NCBI GenBank assembly: GCA_030770535.1
Contig: JASVEC010000044.1
Coordinates: 186,001 to 250,000 of the forward strand
Length of the DNA stretch: 64,000 nt
DNA from: Batkoa obscura
Taxonomy: Eukaryota > Entomophthoromycota > Entomophthoromycetes > Entomophthorales > Batkoaceae
Direction: 5' to 3'
A model generated the notes under the pieces. It had not been told where the DNA came from, made no database searches, and saw only the letters and a program-made list of their open reading frames with translations. Positions 10,929 to 23,821 of this stretch are shown here, one piece after another (position 1 is the first letter of the stretch; every line of letters starts with the position of its first letter). Position numbers and translations under genes: made by a program.

Positions 10929-11797
10929 TTTGTAATAAGTTTAATAGTAAAAAGGGTGTTTATCTTTCTTTTATATCTTTAGGCCATTCTTCTTTTGGTT
11001 TTTACAAGCATATGGCTTAAAGATATAATAAATAATATTAAAAATTATGCTAATTTATTTTCGAAGTCACGCTTTACCATATTCTAAAGTTTTGAGGGTT
11101 TTATGTTCAAGTGGCTAATCAGCCTATAAGATGTCAATATTGCTACTTATAATTGAAACTCAACAATGTGGCTTAATATTCCCCGTATGATTTTAAAGAT
11201 TTGAGTTATGATTATATTTCATAAAGGAACACTTGTTTCGAAGATAGAATAATTTTAATGGATTATTAGAGGTGTTTCAACCCATTTTTGAATTTAAAAA
11301 ATAGTTGCCAATTAGAAACTTACTTATATTGTAATAAGGTTGAGCTTGATATAATCAAGTAGATTGCATAAACTTAAAATTCTAATTTCAATCTTATGAT
11401 TCCCCTTCTTGACGCATCTCACTTTCATCATTCAGTTTTTCATTTAAAAGCTTGTCTTCAGCAATAAACCACTTGAAGCTTCAGTTTATTGAGATTAAAA
11501 AACACTTTCAATATTAGCAACTTAACTTTATTCATTTTAATTCAGTCGAAATTTAATGCTATTTTAATCTATAAAATACTATATACTTAGAACCTAAAAA
11601 TATGTGATGCTTATTGTACTAAAGTACCATTTTTTCAAACTAAAATCTTCGCTTTCATTAGCAAAAAATGCATTTGCTTTCTAAAGGACTCGCATATAAA
11701 TATTAAATTTCATAAAATAATAAAATACATTAAATAAAAGGCATTTAAAGAAATATAATAAATAGAAATAATAAACTATTATCAAAATTTATAAAAA
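10929..11797. other. Spacer between F-box and SPO22/ZIP4-like genes
   Basis: AT-rich, no supported frame or repeat. It presumably holds divergent promoters, since the genes on either side are transcribed away from each other. Confidence 0.45.
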
Positions 11798-14700
11798 ATG
11801 AACCAATATATAAAAATTAAAGGTTAATACAGTTACTAATATAATAAACTAATGTTTTGTTTTATAGAATCAATAATATCAATTATTGATTTATTTGAAA
11901 ATCCTAACTCAAGTTCACATTTAATAGTTTCAATTGAGTTTAATGATAAATTGGATTCTATCTATAATAATATTCAACATTTTAATATTGAAGATAATGA
12001 GAATCAACCTAACCTAAACGATATTGAAAATCTAGGTGTTGATTTATGGAATGTTACAACCAAATATAAAAATAACAAAATTTTAAGTTTGGAATCATTT
12101 AATAATTTAGCCCTCACAAATGGTGATTGTAATATTTTAATATGGTATATATTAAACCTTTATATTATAGCCCGTAGGGTTAGTTATGAATTAATTAAAC
12201 TTGGGAAATATCATGGTATGTATTTTACTTTTTTATATTTTTTTAATTGTTATCTTTAATAGATAAAAAATACCTATCAGAGCTTTGTTATAAAATTTCA
12301 TTAGAATACCTAAGTAAAAAAATTAGTTAATACTTTAGTGCATTTTAACTTTATTGTTCATAGATTCTAATGACTTAAAATTAGCTGAAGATTACTTAAA
12401 TGAACTCAATAACCTCAATGTTTGCTATCTGTAATTATAATTGAAACGTAATAACTATATTTAACTAGGGATCGAGCTTAGACAGAAATGTTCAAAATGA
12501 AGATGCTATCAAACAAGCAATGCTTAAAATAAAATTGGTAAAAAATTTTATATTAACATTAAACTTTATTAAGTATAGTTTATAGTTTATGAAACAAAAC
12601 AAGTTAATGCTATGCCTAACATTAATCAATTCTCTCCTAGGTTTTATTTTTATATTTTCATATTTATATTAACTGTATAACAGACACACCAAATAATTCC
12701 AATCTACCTATAGATGTAATAACCCATGACATTTATTTATTATATTGATTTTTTATAGTTAGCTATCATAACTACTGTTATTAACGATTTGATGGAGAAA
12801 TTGCTTATTGACAAGTTGAATATTGAAGTAATTGAATTGGGAAAGAAAGCAATAAAGTATTTTAGTAATCCAAATTTTAATGTAAAAACTTCAAAAATAA
12901 ACGTAATACTATACAAATAAGTCATATTTATTTATTAATAACTAATTAGGGCGAAGTGATGTGTTTTATGGGTAGTGTTTTTTATTTAACCATTGATAAA
13001 GTTAAATTCCTTCTAGTGAAAGGATATTTAAATTTAAAAGGCTCAGAAAATTTAAAATATGCTGAAGATTTAATAGCAACTATAGAACAAGTAAATAAAC
13101 ATTATAATATTTAAAAAAAGCTGAAGATTGGATAGAACTATTCCACAGCTTCAATATTAAGTGTTAAGTTTCAATATTTAAAGCAAAATAATAAAATTGA
13201 AGAAATCCCTAATAGTAAGTTCAAATATACAATAATCATAAATTAATTGTTAGTTTTTTCTCAATATATGCAAAATAAAAAAATTGATTACAACGAAGTT
13301 GAAAAGTAACATTAATATAAGTAATACAGCTTTAGTTAAAAATGATAGATTAATAGATATTATACTTAGCTTGGGAGAAGATTATGAGTAAATTTTATTT
13401 TTATATCTACAGTTTAGATATCTTAATCTTATAAAAAGTTTTGATTTAGCTATTAAATCGATTGATAATATACTAAATACTGCTCATATTCAAGAAAATT
13501 CAATATATGAAAAGATAGCACTATTAAAGGTTTATTTTATATTTCAATTAAATCAAGATATAACGACAATTTTATTACAATTTCAAGAAATACATCAAAG
13601 TAAGAATATATTTTATAATAGAGTTTTATTAATTATATAGGATATATTAAAACAACAAAAGCATTGGAAGCACTCAAATTAGTAAAAATTAAATAATATT
13701 TTTAAATCATAAATAACTGGATTATGTTAGATACTTTGGGAAAAAGCAGATTTTTTATTCGAAGTATTAATTTTTGTTTTATTTTGGAATTGACTTATTA
13801 TTTAGAGCAAAAGTTATAATGAATCCTTTGAGCTTTATTATCATAGTTTATCCTCCTTTTATAAATCTAATATTAAGAAAGGAGAGCAAGCGGTTATTAT
13901 AATGTATGAATAAGATAATATTAGCCTATCATTTATCAATTATGTTTTTAGTAAAATGGCCATATGTAAAGTCGAATCAAAAGATTATAAAAAAGCTTTA
14001 GAGCTTTTAAACGAGGCTAAATTAATAGATCCAGGGAATGAATATATCAAGATATATAGCATCATATTGAAATTAAAAGAAAATTCCAATCCTCAAGGTA
14101 TTAATATAATATCAAAATGTCTCATTCTTATTTTAGATTTTTATGATTGGGGTTTAGAAGAGTTCTTTCAGAAGACAGATACAGAAATTATTATATTTTT
14201 ATGTCAATCCGCTCATTTTGAAAAAAATAAAGCAGTATTTTTTCTTTTTATTGATACTGCACTTAAATGCTTTGAAAAAGCATCAAAACATAATCAAAAT
14301 GATGCTTTAATGATGATTAAGTTATCGAGGTTAGTATTAACCATTGCTATATCGAATAATTAAGCATCTTTTTAGAATTTGTCTAAATGATATTTTAAAT
14401 GATGAGAATATTAAGTAATAACTAAGATTGTTCAAGGTTTAATATTATATATAACACATTATTAGATTAATTGATCAAGAGATATACATGCTTTATTCAA
14501 GAAGTAAAGAAATACTGAAATAAAAGAAAATACTAATATTTCTAGTTATTAAATTAATATCATACGTTGATAAAATGCACAATAAAGAACTAGAATATGA
14601 AAAAGAACAACTAATATTACAAAGTAACAAGCTGATATTTTATCAAAAATAATATTAATTAATATTAAAGTATGGAATATTGGGTTTCAAAAATTTAAAA

Positions 14701-15917
14701 AAGGCATGTATGAATCATCTGAAATATTTTTTAATTTGATAAAAAAAGTAGCTTATTATTCATACACATTATTAAGTTTTAATATCATTAGATTTTAAAA
14801 GATAATATTCCAAATGAAGGACAAATATTCCAAATGGCTTCAGTGACCATATTAAGTGCAACATCATGCTTGTTAAATAAAACTATAGTAATTTGTTATT
14901 ATACTATTACAACAAATGTATAATACTTTATTTAGAATATTACTTTATTAAATGAACACTATTTATCATGTCAAAAGATATTTGATAAAGTTATTAACAA
15001 GTTTCAATCAAATAATAACTTAAATGAACAGCTATGTCTTATTTTATTTCAACTTGTAATCAAATTAAATAAATGGAATGAATTAGAAAATTTAATAGAT
15101 GTAATATAAAATGATGGTAATCAAGTGATATGAATATTAACAATGTTTATAGAAATTTAATGAATTATTTTCAAACTTTAGTAATTTATTTTATGAGAGA
15201 CTTTTAGGTAGCTTGTTATAAAGCTAATATGTTATACTTATTAATCATTAGATGTCATTCTACTCGAGTCTAATTGTCCAAAGGCAGGTATCATTAAATA
15301 TCCTTATTTCTTAATATCTTTACTAATAATCACTCTAAAAGTAATGATCAAATGTATTCAAGTAATAATAAACTATATATATTAGACATTTAATTTAATC
15401 TAGTTTTAGAAATTAATGAACGAATTACTTAAAAACAATAATATAAGTATCCCATTATTTAGTAAATGGATGCATATTTTAGTATATTATTCTTTATCTA
15501 TTAATCATGAAGCTGGGTTTGCTTATATAAAACAAGCAATTGCTATTATAGATGCTAATCATAACGTAAACAACCGTTATAATTATAAGTATCATGTATT
15601 AACTTTTATTATAAGGAATATCCAAAAGATGAAATTCAATGGCTTTCAATCGCTTCATGGAACCACGGGATCACTAAGTTAAAGTAATAACAATACTAAC
15701 AATACTAATGTTTTATTAATTGATATTTTGTAGTATAGATAGAAATATTAACAACAAGATATGGTTTGAATACGCTATACAAATTGGCTCTTATTTAAAA
15801 GATAAATCCATTTATAATAAGGTATCCTAATATTTTATATATTTATAAATATAATAAAATAAATTTTATTAGATGATTCAATGTTTTGATGAGATTATTA
15901 AACAATTGATAGAATAA
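11798..15917 (+). CDS. SPO22/ZIP4 (TEX11)-like meiotic TPR protein
   Basis: Multi-exon TPR protein of the SPO22/ZIP4/TEX11 family, which promotes meiotic crossover and synapsis on chromosome axes. Early exon (about 11866-12217) has NLGVDLWNVTTKYK and YIIARRVSYELIKLGK, matching the family LWN and helix motifs. Middle exons give helical repeats: DLKLAEDYLNELNNLN (about 12366-12418), LLVKGYLNLKGSENLKYAED (about 13012-13070), AICKVESKDYKKALELLNEA (13959-14015). Near the end, EYPKDEIQWLSIASWNHGI (about 15618-15674) is the diagnostic YP-E-E-WL-xx-WN-G motif, followed by IWFEYAIQIGSYLKDK and a stop near 15917. A start at 11798 with a short first exon, or at 11852, are both possible. Many introns of about 50 nt; I could not resolve every exon between 14400 and 15400, so intactness is likely but unproven. 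Confidence 0.72.
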
Positions 15918-16815
15918 GAGTTTGACTAATGAATTCATAATGTAACTATTGAATCATTTAATATAACCTACCACTTACCTTAAAGCTATTTAAAATTATC
16001 CATTTATCATAATAAAATAACTATCTATGCTAAACTGAAACCAAACAAACAATTATTTTTAAAATTCTTGAAAAGTATAATGCTCCCAAGCTATTTATAG
16101 CTAAAAAAGAATTTAAGAAATAAGTGATAACATTCATTCACAATACTAGAGTTTCTTTACTACTTCTACTTCTAACAAGGTGAGTCATTCAGTAGGCTTA
16201 AAGCCATTAGCTCGCACTACTCACTAAAACAGATACACTGTAGTAAAGGTTATGTAAGTTCTTTAACGAATAGAAGCTCTGAATTGGACACTATCTTTTT
16301 TTTTCAACACCAAAAACTGAAAATTATTAAAAATAGGGGCTTACTTAGTTAGTTTTAATCAGCTAAGCATATTACAGAATTATTTAAGCTCAATTCAAAC
16401 TTAAATTAACACCTAATTGCTAATAATTCAAACTAAACGTGTTTAATGGTCTTGATTTGTCATTGTTTCTGTTTAAACTTGTGGTACAAAAAACTAACAT
16501 TATTCAACAACTTGGAATAAAAAAGATACTTAAATTAAAAAATATAATTACGTTTAATTTGAGTTGTAGTAATCATTTAAGCCCTAAATTATTTTTTGTA
16601 TTTTCTTTATGGCTTAAAAAGAAGCTTTGATATGGTGATCTCATACTAATTAGAAACATTAAAAGTTGAAAAAATTAGCGAATTGATCAACCTAATATTA
16701 AAGTGATTCAATTCGGAAGTTTAAAAAGCATTATATTCAAAAATAGGTATAAAAGTACCAAATTACAATAAATGACAAGTAATTTTTATTTTTATTTATT
16801 TTAGTAACTTATACA
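15918..16815. other. Spacer before the secreted protein gene
   Basis: AT-rich. A 63-codon frame at 16439-16630 has no recognisable content and is judged chance. A TATA-like GTATAAAAG lies near 16747, about 70 bases before the next gene's ATG, and is a plausible core promoter. Confidence 0.45.
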
Positions 16816-17542
16816 ATGTATTTTAAAGTATACCTTTTATTATTATTGACTTTTATTAGCTTTATATTATCACAAGGTAAATTAGATTCTATACATAACT
16901 AACCCAACCAGCTGATGTAGCTCTTTAGATGATGAGAAACCCAAAAAGGGAAAATCCAGTGGAGGCAGTGCTGCCTCAACAGATGCCACAACCTATGCCG
17001 GAGTATATCAAATGACTTATTACTATAACTTAGATAGTGCAACAAACACTACTCAATTAAAATGTAACTCTGTAGATGGTTTTACTTTAAGTATCCCCGA
17101 TGCCAGTAGTGTTGAAGTCCAACGTGATTTCAGTAATGTCACTAATGGAAAGGATCCTGTATACAATACTCAACAAGGTAGCTGGGTCATTAAAGAAGTA
17201 GCTGGGAATGATGGTTTCGATACTATTAAATTAAAAGTATTCATTAATGATGTGGATGAAACTTTAGTTTGTTGGGATATTACGAAACAAGGAAACGATA
17301 TATTAATTAATATTGACCCAAAACAACCGGATTCTTGCCCAACTAGATTCATTCCTACAACCAAAACTTGTCTTTCTGACCATGCCTTCTTATTTGGTAA
17401 ATGTTTGTCTGGAGTATGTGCAGGTGAGAAACCAAAGAGTGCTAAGAAAGGTGGAAAAAATAATGATAATTCAGGAGTATTGAGTGTAGCTTCAGGTTGG
17501 ATGGGTTTAATGTTAGTTGTCGTTGGTGTAGCTCTTTTTTAA
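16816..17542 (+). CDS. Secreted, possibly GPI-anchored protein, unrecognised family (member A)
   Basis: Two exons (16816-16876 and 16929-17542; 52-nt intron) give 224 residues. A signal peptide of about 20 residues (MYFKVYLLLLLTFISFILSQ) is followed by a low-complexity linker, then a conserved core starting AGVYQMTYYYN, with LKC, a FTLSIPDA strand, DPVYNTQQGSWVIKE, VCWDI, ILINIDP, CPT, TKTC and a C-terminal Cys cluster (GKCLSGVCAG). A Lys/Asn-rich stretch and a hydrophobic tail (VASGWMGLMLVVVGVALF) at the extreme C-terminus resemble a GPI-attachment signal. Spacing of strands and six or so cysteines suggests a small disulfide-bonded beta domain. I do not recognise the family. A paralogue with the same intron position and phase lies at 59178-59927 (minus). 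Confidence 0.85.
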
Positions 17543-19531
17543 TTTTATTTTTAATGTATAAATTTCGTATGAAATAGAAAGTAATGATTTTTATTTTGTT
17601 TGATAAACATTAGAATTTCAATTGATCTATTTAATTTTTATAATAAATCATATCTGTTTCTTTATGTATACCTAATGCACTGTTTATTTATAATAAAAAC
17701 ATTAACTAGTAGTTTAAGGTAATGAATAAAAAGCTTAAGGTGGAAGTCATAAGAAACCGATCATTCTGCTTCATTAATTTACTATTGTAAATCAATTTAT
17801 TTTTAAAGGTGGAGAGAGGAAACATCCTTTGATTAGAAAGGTTTTTCATTCAGTTATAAGAAATTGAATACAAGAAAGGTATAGTTTGAGATCCAGAATT
17901 ATCTTTAAAAAATGAATTTATTTTTCAACTATTGATATCTAATGATACAATCACATTGTTCTTCTAGAGCGACATATTCTATAGAGTTGAAAGGCTATCT
18001 AATAACATATACGACATTAATTCTTTGCCAAAAATATTAATAAGATAAGCAGCTATTTACTCAACTTCTCCAATCACTCGAAATTTTAACAATAATTTTA
18101 AAAGTTACTTTATTTTAAACTAAAAGCACTATTCAAAAGTTACCATTGGAATGAATTTTGTTTAATTGGCTTTGATTACCAATTCTATTAAAACGTCGTG
18201 TGAGTATTTTTCTTTTGTAACTAATCATTTTAAAATAGAAAAAGTTAGTACAATTTGCTTATAACTTAGACAATTAAAACGCAAATATGGACGTTTTATT
18301 TTGCAACATAAAACTATGTTATAAAGAAACAATCAATTTGATGCTGGCTACTTCCTAAAAAAAAATTCACAAATTTTAAATTTAATTTGAATTTGCTATT
18401 TATAAAAAATTAGAAACAATAAGTTTAGATCAAGCTAATCAAGTTTACAAGTCCAATGAAGAGAGTATTAGCCAGTATTAGTTGGAGGTATCTACGAACT
18501 TCTGATAATCACATGATATTACCGTTCATGTCTTCAGGTATCAAGTTAGCTTTCTGATAATTAGTAATATTAAAGAGGATTAGAGTTTGGAGTGTAGACT
18601 CAGATTGAAACACATTCTATATGATTGACTTTTTGCAAAAAAGTTGGGAAATTTGCAGTCTGATCAAATAATTCTTTTTTATTAGATGTGAGATATAGGA
18701 GATATAGGATAATTGTCTAGATATTACTAAGTATGAAAAAATTGCTTGTCGGGCAATTATTTTACACTCACAGTTTCTCACCATCTGATTATAATATGAT
18801 TTTAAAAAAAAAGTGAAGTTTCATTTTAATTATTGCTACTCTAATTCATTCGCTTTATTACCTTTGGAGCTGCCCAAAAAAGAAGATTCTAGAATACTTA
18901 TATAGCTTAAAATCTCAACTATTAAAATCTTAATATTAAGGATAAGTATTGTTTTTTTAAAATAATACACTATCTATAATCAAAGGATTAAATTATCCAT
19001 CCGACTTAATTTAAATTTTAAACATCTATCTAATATCGAAATATTTTCAAGTAAAGTGATAAATTACTAACGTCTTTGGGCAATTTTTCAATTAGCTTTA
19101 ATTATTATTTTGATATAAACAATATTTTTCTACTGTTGTCAGTTTAATTTGCTGGTTAAGAACAAGCTTTAAATTCAGTGGATTATAAGAATTAATTAAT
19201 TTATTAAATAAATGATGGAGTTACTTAATATTTGTCCTTCAACAAAATATAAGACAAACCTAGTATGTATTATGTAATACCATCATCTACTTTGATTTAT
19301 ATATTATCCAAATCATTCAACCACTCTCAAAAATTACTATCTTACAATTCCTTTTTTATTATTTAAATTAATTTATAAAGAATATTTACCAAAAATTAGA
19401 CCGCTTTTCCAATCAATTTGATAAAAAATAGTTTTTAACCTTAAGTTCAAAACATGATCTCATTTTGTTTGAAGTTATTAATAAATTACCAGCTTTGAAA
19501 CCTGTCATTAGTAGCAAATGAAGTCAAGATG
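17543..19531. other. Two-kilobase spacer, nothing recognised
   Basis: AT-rich on both strands with dense stops. I looked for coding fragments, tRNAs and the 104-bp element and saw none. Confidence 0.45.
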
Positions 19532-19574
19532 TGACGTAAGCTAAAAATAGATTTATCATTGACGGGTATATAAA
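19532..19574 (+). promoter_or_regulatory. Promoter of C2 gene A: CRE/ATF-like site plus TATA box
   Basis: TGACGTAAG at 19532-19540 (a CRE/ATF half-palindrome type bZIP site) is followed about 30 bases later by GGGTATATAAAG (19565-19576). The inverted paralogue at 31373-31381 has the same TGACGTAAG and a GGGATATAAAGG box at the equivalent place, so the arrangement is conserved between the copies. Confidence 0.6.
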
Positions 19575-19633
19575 GAGAGGAGATATAGCTAAAAAAAGTT
19601 AATTATTCAAATATTGTAAATTGAACTTAAAAA

Positions 19634-20608
19634 ATGCAAGGAACTTTGGAAGTTAGTGTTAGTAAGTGTTTATTGCTTGTATATATTAATGTATTAATGT
19701 TAATTATGTTAATTAGTTGCTGCTCGTGAATTAAAAAATAAAGATGGATTATTTGGTAAGTTTAAAATAGAAATAACAGAAGGAGTATTTAGTTTTATAT
19801 TTTAGGATCCAACGACCCATATGCTATTATCAAATGTGGTAATAATAAATTTAAGACTGAAGTTAAAAAGAAGGCCGGTAAAGAATGCCAATGGAATCAA
19901 ACTTTCAGACTGTAATAATAATATATAAATATTTAATGATAATATGTATTGATTATTTTATTTAGTGGTGTAACCGATTTCTTTAAAGAACTTACTTTGG
20001 AAGTTTATGATCAAGATGCTATGGCTGATGATTTAATTGGTAAAACTACTATTCCATTACAAGGTATATTACAAAGTGGTTCTGCTGATGCTTGGTATAC
20101 CATTGGTAAAGGTTCTAAATCTCATGGTGAAATTCATTTGTTTATGAAATTCATTCAAGTAAGAAATAATATTATAAATTAATAAATGAATAGAATATTC
20201 ATATTTTATTAGGGCAACTTCCCACAAGGTTATGATCCAAATGCAAGAACTATGGAAGATAATATGAAAGTAAGGTTTATATTGAATCATAATACATTTA
20301 GTTTATTTAACTCTTTAACCTAGGTTGCTGGTGGTGTAGCTGGTGGTGTACTTGCTGCTGGTGCTCTCGCTTTTGGTGCTAAAATGGCTTATGATCATTA
20401 TAATAAGAAAGAAGGTGGTGAAAATCAACAATTAAATCAAAATCAAGGTCAACAAAATTATGGTGGTCAACAACAACAACAACATTATGGTGGTGGTAAT
20501 CAACCAGGTTATGCTAACCAAGGTCAAGGTCAAGGTGGTTATGGTGGTCAACAAGGTGGTTATGGTGGTCAACAAGGTGGCTATGGTGGTAACCAAGGAC
20601 ACCATTAA
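19634..20608 (+). CDS. C2-domain protein with Gly-zipper and QGGY-rich tail (copy A)
   Basis: Six exons (19634-19661, 19717-19755, 19806-19911, 19966-20158, 20213-20269, 20324-20608) add up to 235 residues in frame. A single C2 domain fills residues 1-125: GTLEVSVIAARELKNKDG, SNDPYAIIKCG, ECQWNQTF, LTLEVYDQDAMADDLIGKT. The Asp residues of the calcium-binding loops (KDG, SNDPY, YDQD, DD) are present, so calcium-dependent phospholipid binding is likely. Next comes a short Gly/Ala-rich hydrophobic stretch (VAGGVAGGVLAAGALAFGAKM) that could insert in or lie on a membrane. The tail is low complexity (repeats of GGYGGQQ, poly-Gln) ending in GHH. Such C2 plus glycine-zipper proteins are widespread in fungi and amoebae; function is unproven. 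Paralogue inverted at 30340-31259. Confidence 0.9.
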
Positions 20609-21565
20609 TTTATAAATTAAAATAAAAGTCATCTTTATTTTGTATTATCTTAGTTTATTTTTAATATAGTTTATATTATATATAAGATACACTTTGTATA
20701 AAGTAATGAAAGAATGTAAACTCCTTAATATTTTATTATGGAATAGGGATAAAAAATGCAGATAGTTCGAAAAGTAGTGAAATGGAACTAGTAATACGAA
20801 ATAGTGGAAGGAGATAAAATAAAGTTAAACTAAAGATAAGCATTCGAGACTTAAGTAACTTTGTTTAGGGTATGAAATATTGAGGATACAAATTCATTAT
20901 CACTTTCTATATGAATTCGTATAGAAATATTCATTAATTTTTTAAATATGTTCTCTGGTATTGGTATTTTATAAGAATAATCAATCTATTTATATTAGGA
21001 TATTTCTTTTTATTTAAGGGGTCAATTAATTAACTAAACAGATTTTGAGTTGAATGAAAAGTAAAAGAATGAAAAAATAAGTAATAATAGCGTGTTTGAT
21101 TCCTAAAATACTTTACCAGTATTAATTATAGAAGTATTATGATTAATAAAATAAAAATTATATTCAATATAGCATCGACTGTATCTTAGTATTATTTTCA
21201 TTATATAAATTGAATTATTTTATTCTTTAGGAATAAATTTATTAATAATTCAATAATTTAGCCATTTTATATCTCCCTTCAAAAAAATCAAAAACATTTT
21301 ATTTTAGAATCAATCAAACTACTTTAACTAAAGAAAAATAAAATTTCTTGAAATTACAAAAAAAATGTCACAAATCAATCTTTGTCTAAAACATAATAAA
21401 AAACGATATTAGATTTTATAAAACTTAGTAAAAAATTTTAACTATGACTTTAACTATCACAATTTATTTAATTAAAAATAAAAATCCTAAATTTTTAATA
21501 TAAATAAAATACCAATAATAACCTTTTATTATTCTTCAACTTCTCCTGCCCTCTTCCCTCCAATT
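20609..21565. other. Spacer between convergent C2 gene A and septin
   Basis: AT-rich region between two convergent genes, with no supported frame and no recognised repeat. It should contain both polyadenylation regions. Confidence 0.45.
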
Positions 21566-23052
21566 TTAATTTGAAGAGGAAGCTAAAGAAGATTGTTTAG
21601 GTGAGGTAGCTGGTGACATTGGTCGGTTGTTACTACGAGTATATTGTTGTTGTTGAGAAGCAGAAGTAAAAGCCATGATTTGTTGAGAACGAAAAGTTTC
21701 ATAGTGACGATATTGGGTAGTTTCAATTAAATCTTGTAAATGAGTACTATAATAATAGAGATTAATAAATGTTAATATATTGTTATAATGATCTATTGTT
21801 GCTCTATTAAATTTACCTAGTTATAAAATCACGTAAATGAATAAATTCAGAATGATTAGGATCCTCAACTAATAAAAAATTAATAAACATTAATTTTATA
21901 TAAACACTAATAATAACTTACTATTAATAGTACCCCATCTAGTTTTTCTGCCCCTTACATTATTACCATTTTCATCTTGTACAAGTACTTCAGAACCAAT
22001 AATAGAAAATGGTATACGATCTGTAATATTACGATTTAATTCTCTATCAAATTCATCATCTTCAATAGAAGCATAAGGATATAAATTAATTCCATGAAAC
22101 TCTAATTCTTTTTTAATTCTTTTTTTAAAACTCGTACGTTCTTCAATTGTTAATGAATCACTCTTTGCTATTACTGGAACTACATTCACTACTTCAATAA
22201 GTTTTTGAAGTACTATTATGTCGATGGGTTTTAAACTGAAACAATGATTTAGCTATGTTTAATTTATAGATAAATTAAAGAGATAAACTATAACTTACGC
22301 ATGACCAGTTGGAGAAATAAAAAACAAACATAAATGAATACGAGAATCTTCAATAAATCTTTCTCTTGTAGCTGTTAATTCTTTTTTAAGATAAGTACCA
22401 TGTTGATCTTTTATATAAGTAACTATTGGTTCCCAACTAATTAATAAATATCAATATCCTCATACTCTGTCATTTAATACAAAATCAATTCACTTACCAA
22501 CGTTCATTATTAACCTGATCTCCATAACCTGGAGTATCAACTACAGTAAGTTTTAATTTAACTCCATTTTCATTCAATACTAAAAAATAAATTATCAAAA
22601 CAATAATAAAAATAACTATTTTTTCTTACCATGTTGAATTGGTTCAATATTTACTGTTTTACGATTAGGTTGAGCAGCTGTTGTACGACCCTTGGAGTCC
22701 AATAGGTGCGAAGCAAATAAAGTATTAACAAAAGTGGACTTTCCTAAACCGGATTCACCTAAAAAGTTTATTAATATATTTATCAAAATGTATCTTATTA
22801 TTCTCATTCTTGTTCTTATTACTTTTAACTTACCAACTAACATAATGTTAAATTGAAATCCACGTTTTAAAAACTTTTTTTGGATTTGATTTGTTATCGA
22901 AGCAAAGCCTACTGGGGCAGACATTGGAGTATACTAGTAGATATTAATGAATTATTTTTTAATAAAGTTCCTGTATATAATAGAAGTGACTTGTAACTTA
23001 CAATAGCTGCTTTAGCTTCATTTAATTTATTGGAAGCCATTTTGGAACTCAT
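21566..23052 (-). CDS. CDC10: Septin, Cdc10-like
   Basis: Filament-forming GTPase of the septin ring (cytokinesis, hyphal septa). First exon encodes [17 protein letters not shown] (23002-23052). The next gives [20 protein letters not shown] and FNIMLVG. After an intron comes the P-loop GESGLGKS followed by [14 protein letters not shown]. Later exons carry the septin-specific [13 protein letters not shown] (the G4 box as AKSD, normally AKAD) and a WGTI segment close to the usual RRYPWG region. The N-terminal [10 protein letters not shown]...NTLFASHL stretch is most like Cdc10/AspD. The C-terminus is short, Gln/Ser-rich ([20 protein letters not shown]) and lacks a coiled coil, also as in Cdc10. 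About six introns. Confidence 0.9.
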
Positions 23053-23821
23053 TTATTTTTTTATTAAATTAAATTAGAATAATAAAAATGAACAATTTTT
23101 AAAGTTTTACCTCTACAACTCTCATTTTTATTTAAGCCACTTAAAAATTAGGCTATAAGGTTTATTCAGGTTTTGAAATTTTATTTCCATCCAAAAATTT
23201 CAATAAAAATATTAATTTTAAATGTCCTTATCTTTTAAGAGATCATGAATATTAGATATGTTTTTACAATATACTATTATTATGCCAATTTTTTTATCGT
23301 CCGTTATCTTTATATGAGTCTTTTTTTATTAGCCTATGACTTTAATTAAGCTTTTAAAAATTCCAAATTTATTTTTAAGTTATGAAAATTTTTGATTTAG
23401 ACAACTTGGGTTGTTAACTGAGTTAAATTTTAGTTGAAACTATTACTTTTATTATAAATAATAATTAAACTTACTTTATAATTACTCTTTATAAAGTAAA
23501 ACTAAAACTGATTTATTTTTTACTAATAAATAGACTATTTGAATTAATTGATGTTATATTTTTCTTTACGTTTTGTATATATTTGGTACATTTTATTACG
23601 ATAAATGTCACAACAATATATAAGCAATATATAAATATATAAATAAAATACGTACAGAAATACCTTTAAAACCATATACATTATATAATAACTTAAAGCA
23701 ATCCATATTACAAACATCTACGTAATAAGTCCCATCCCAATAAAACATTTACATAACCATTCTCATAAAAAATCAAAACAACAACAATATTAAAACTTAC
23801 TTTTAACTTTATTTTATTTTA
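23053..23821. other. Spacer upstream of septin
   Basis: AT-rich; contains the septin promoter. No gene or repeat recognised. Confidence 0.45.

Noticed and set aside
15822-15873. Possible U12-type intron (GTATCCTAAT donor) near the end of the SPO22/ZIP4-like gene
   Set aside because: The donor resembles the U12 consensus for seven bases but there is no TCCTTAAC-like branch site near the acceptor, so an ordinary U2-type intron is more likely.
16439-16630. 63-codon plus-strand frame between the meiotic gene and the secreted protein
   Set aside because: Hydrophobic, AT-driven composition with no conserved motif; judged chance.
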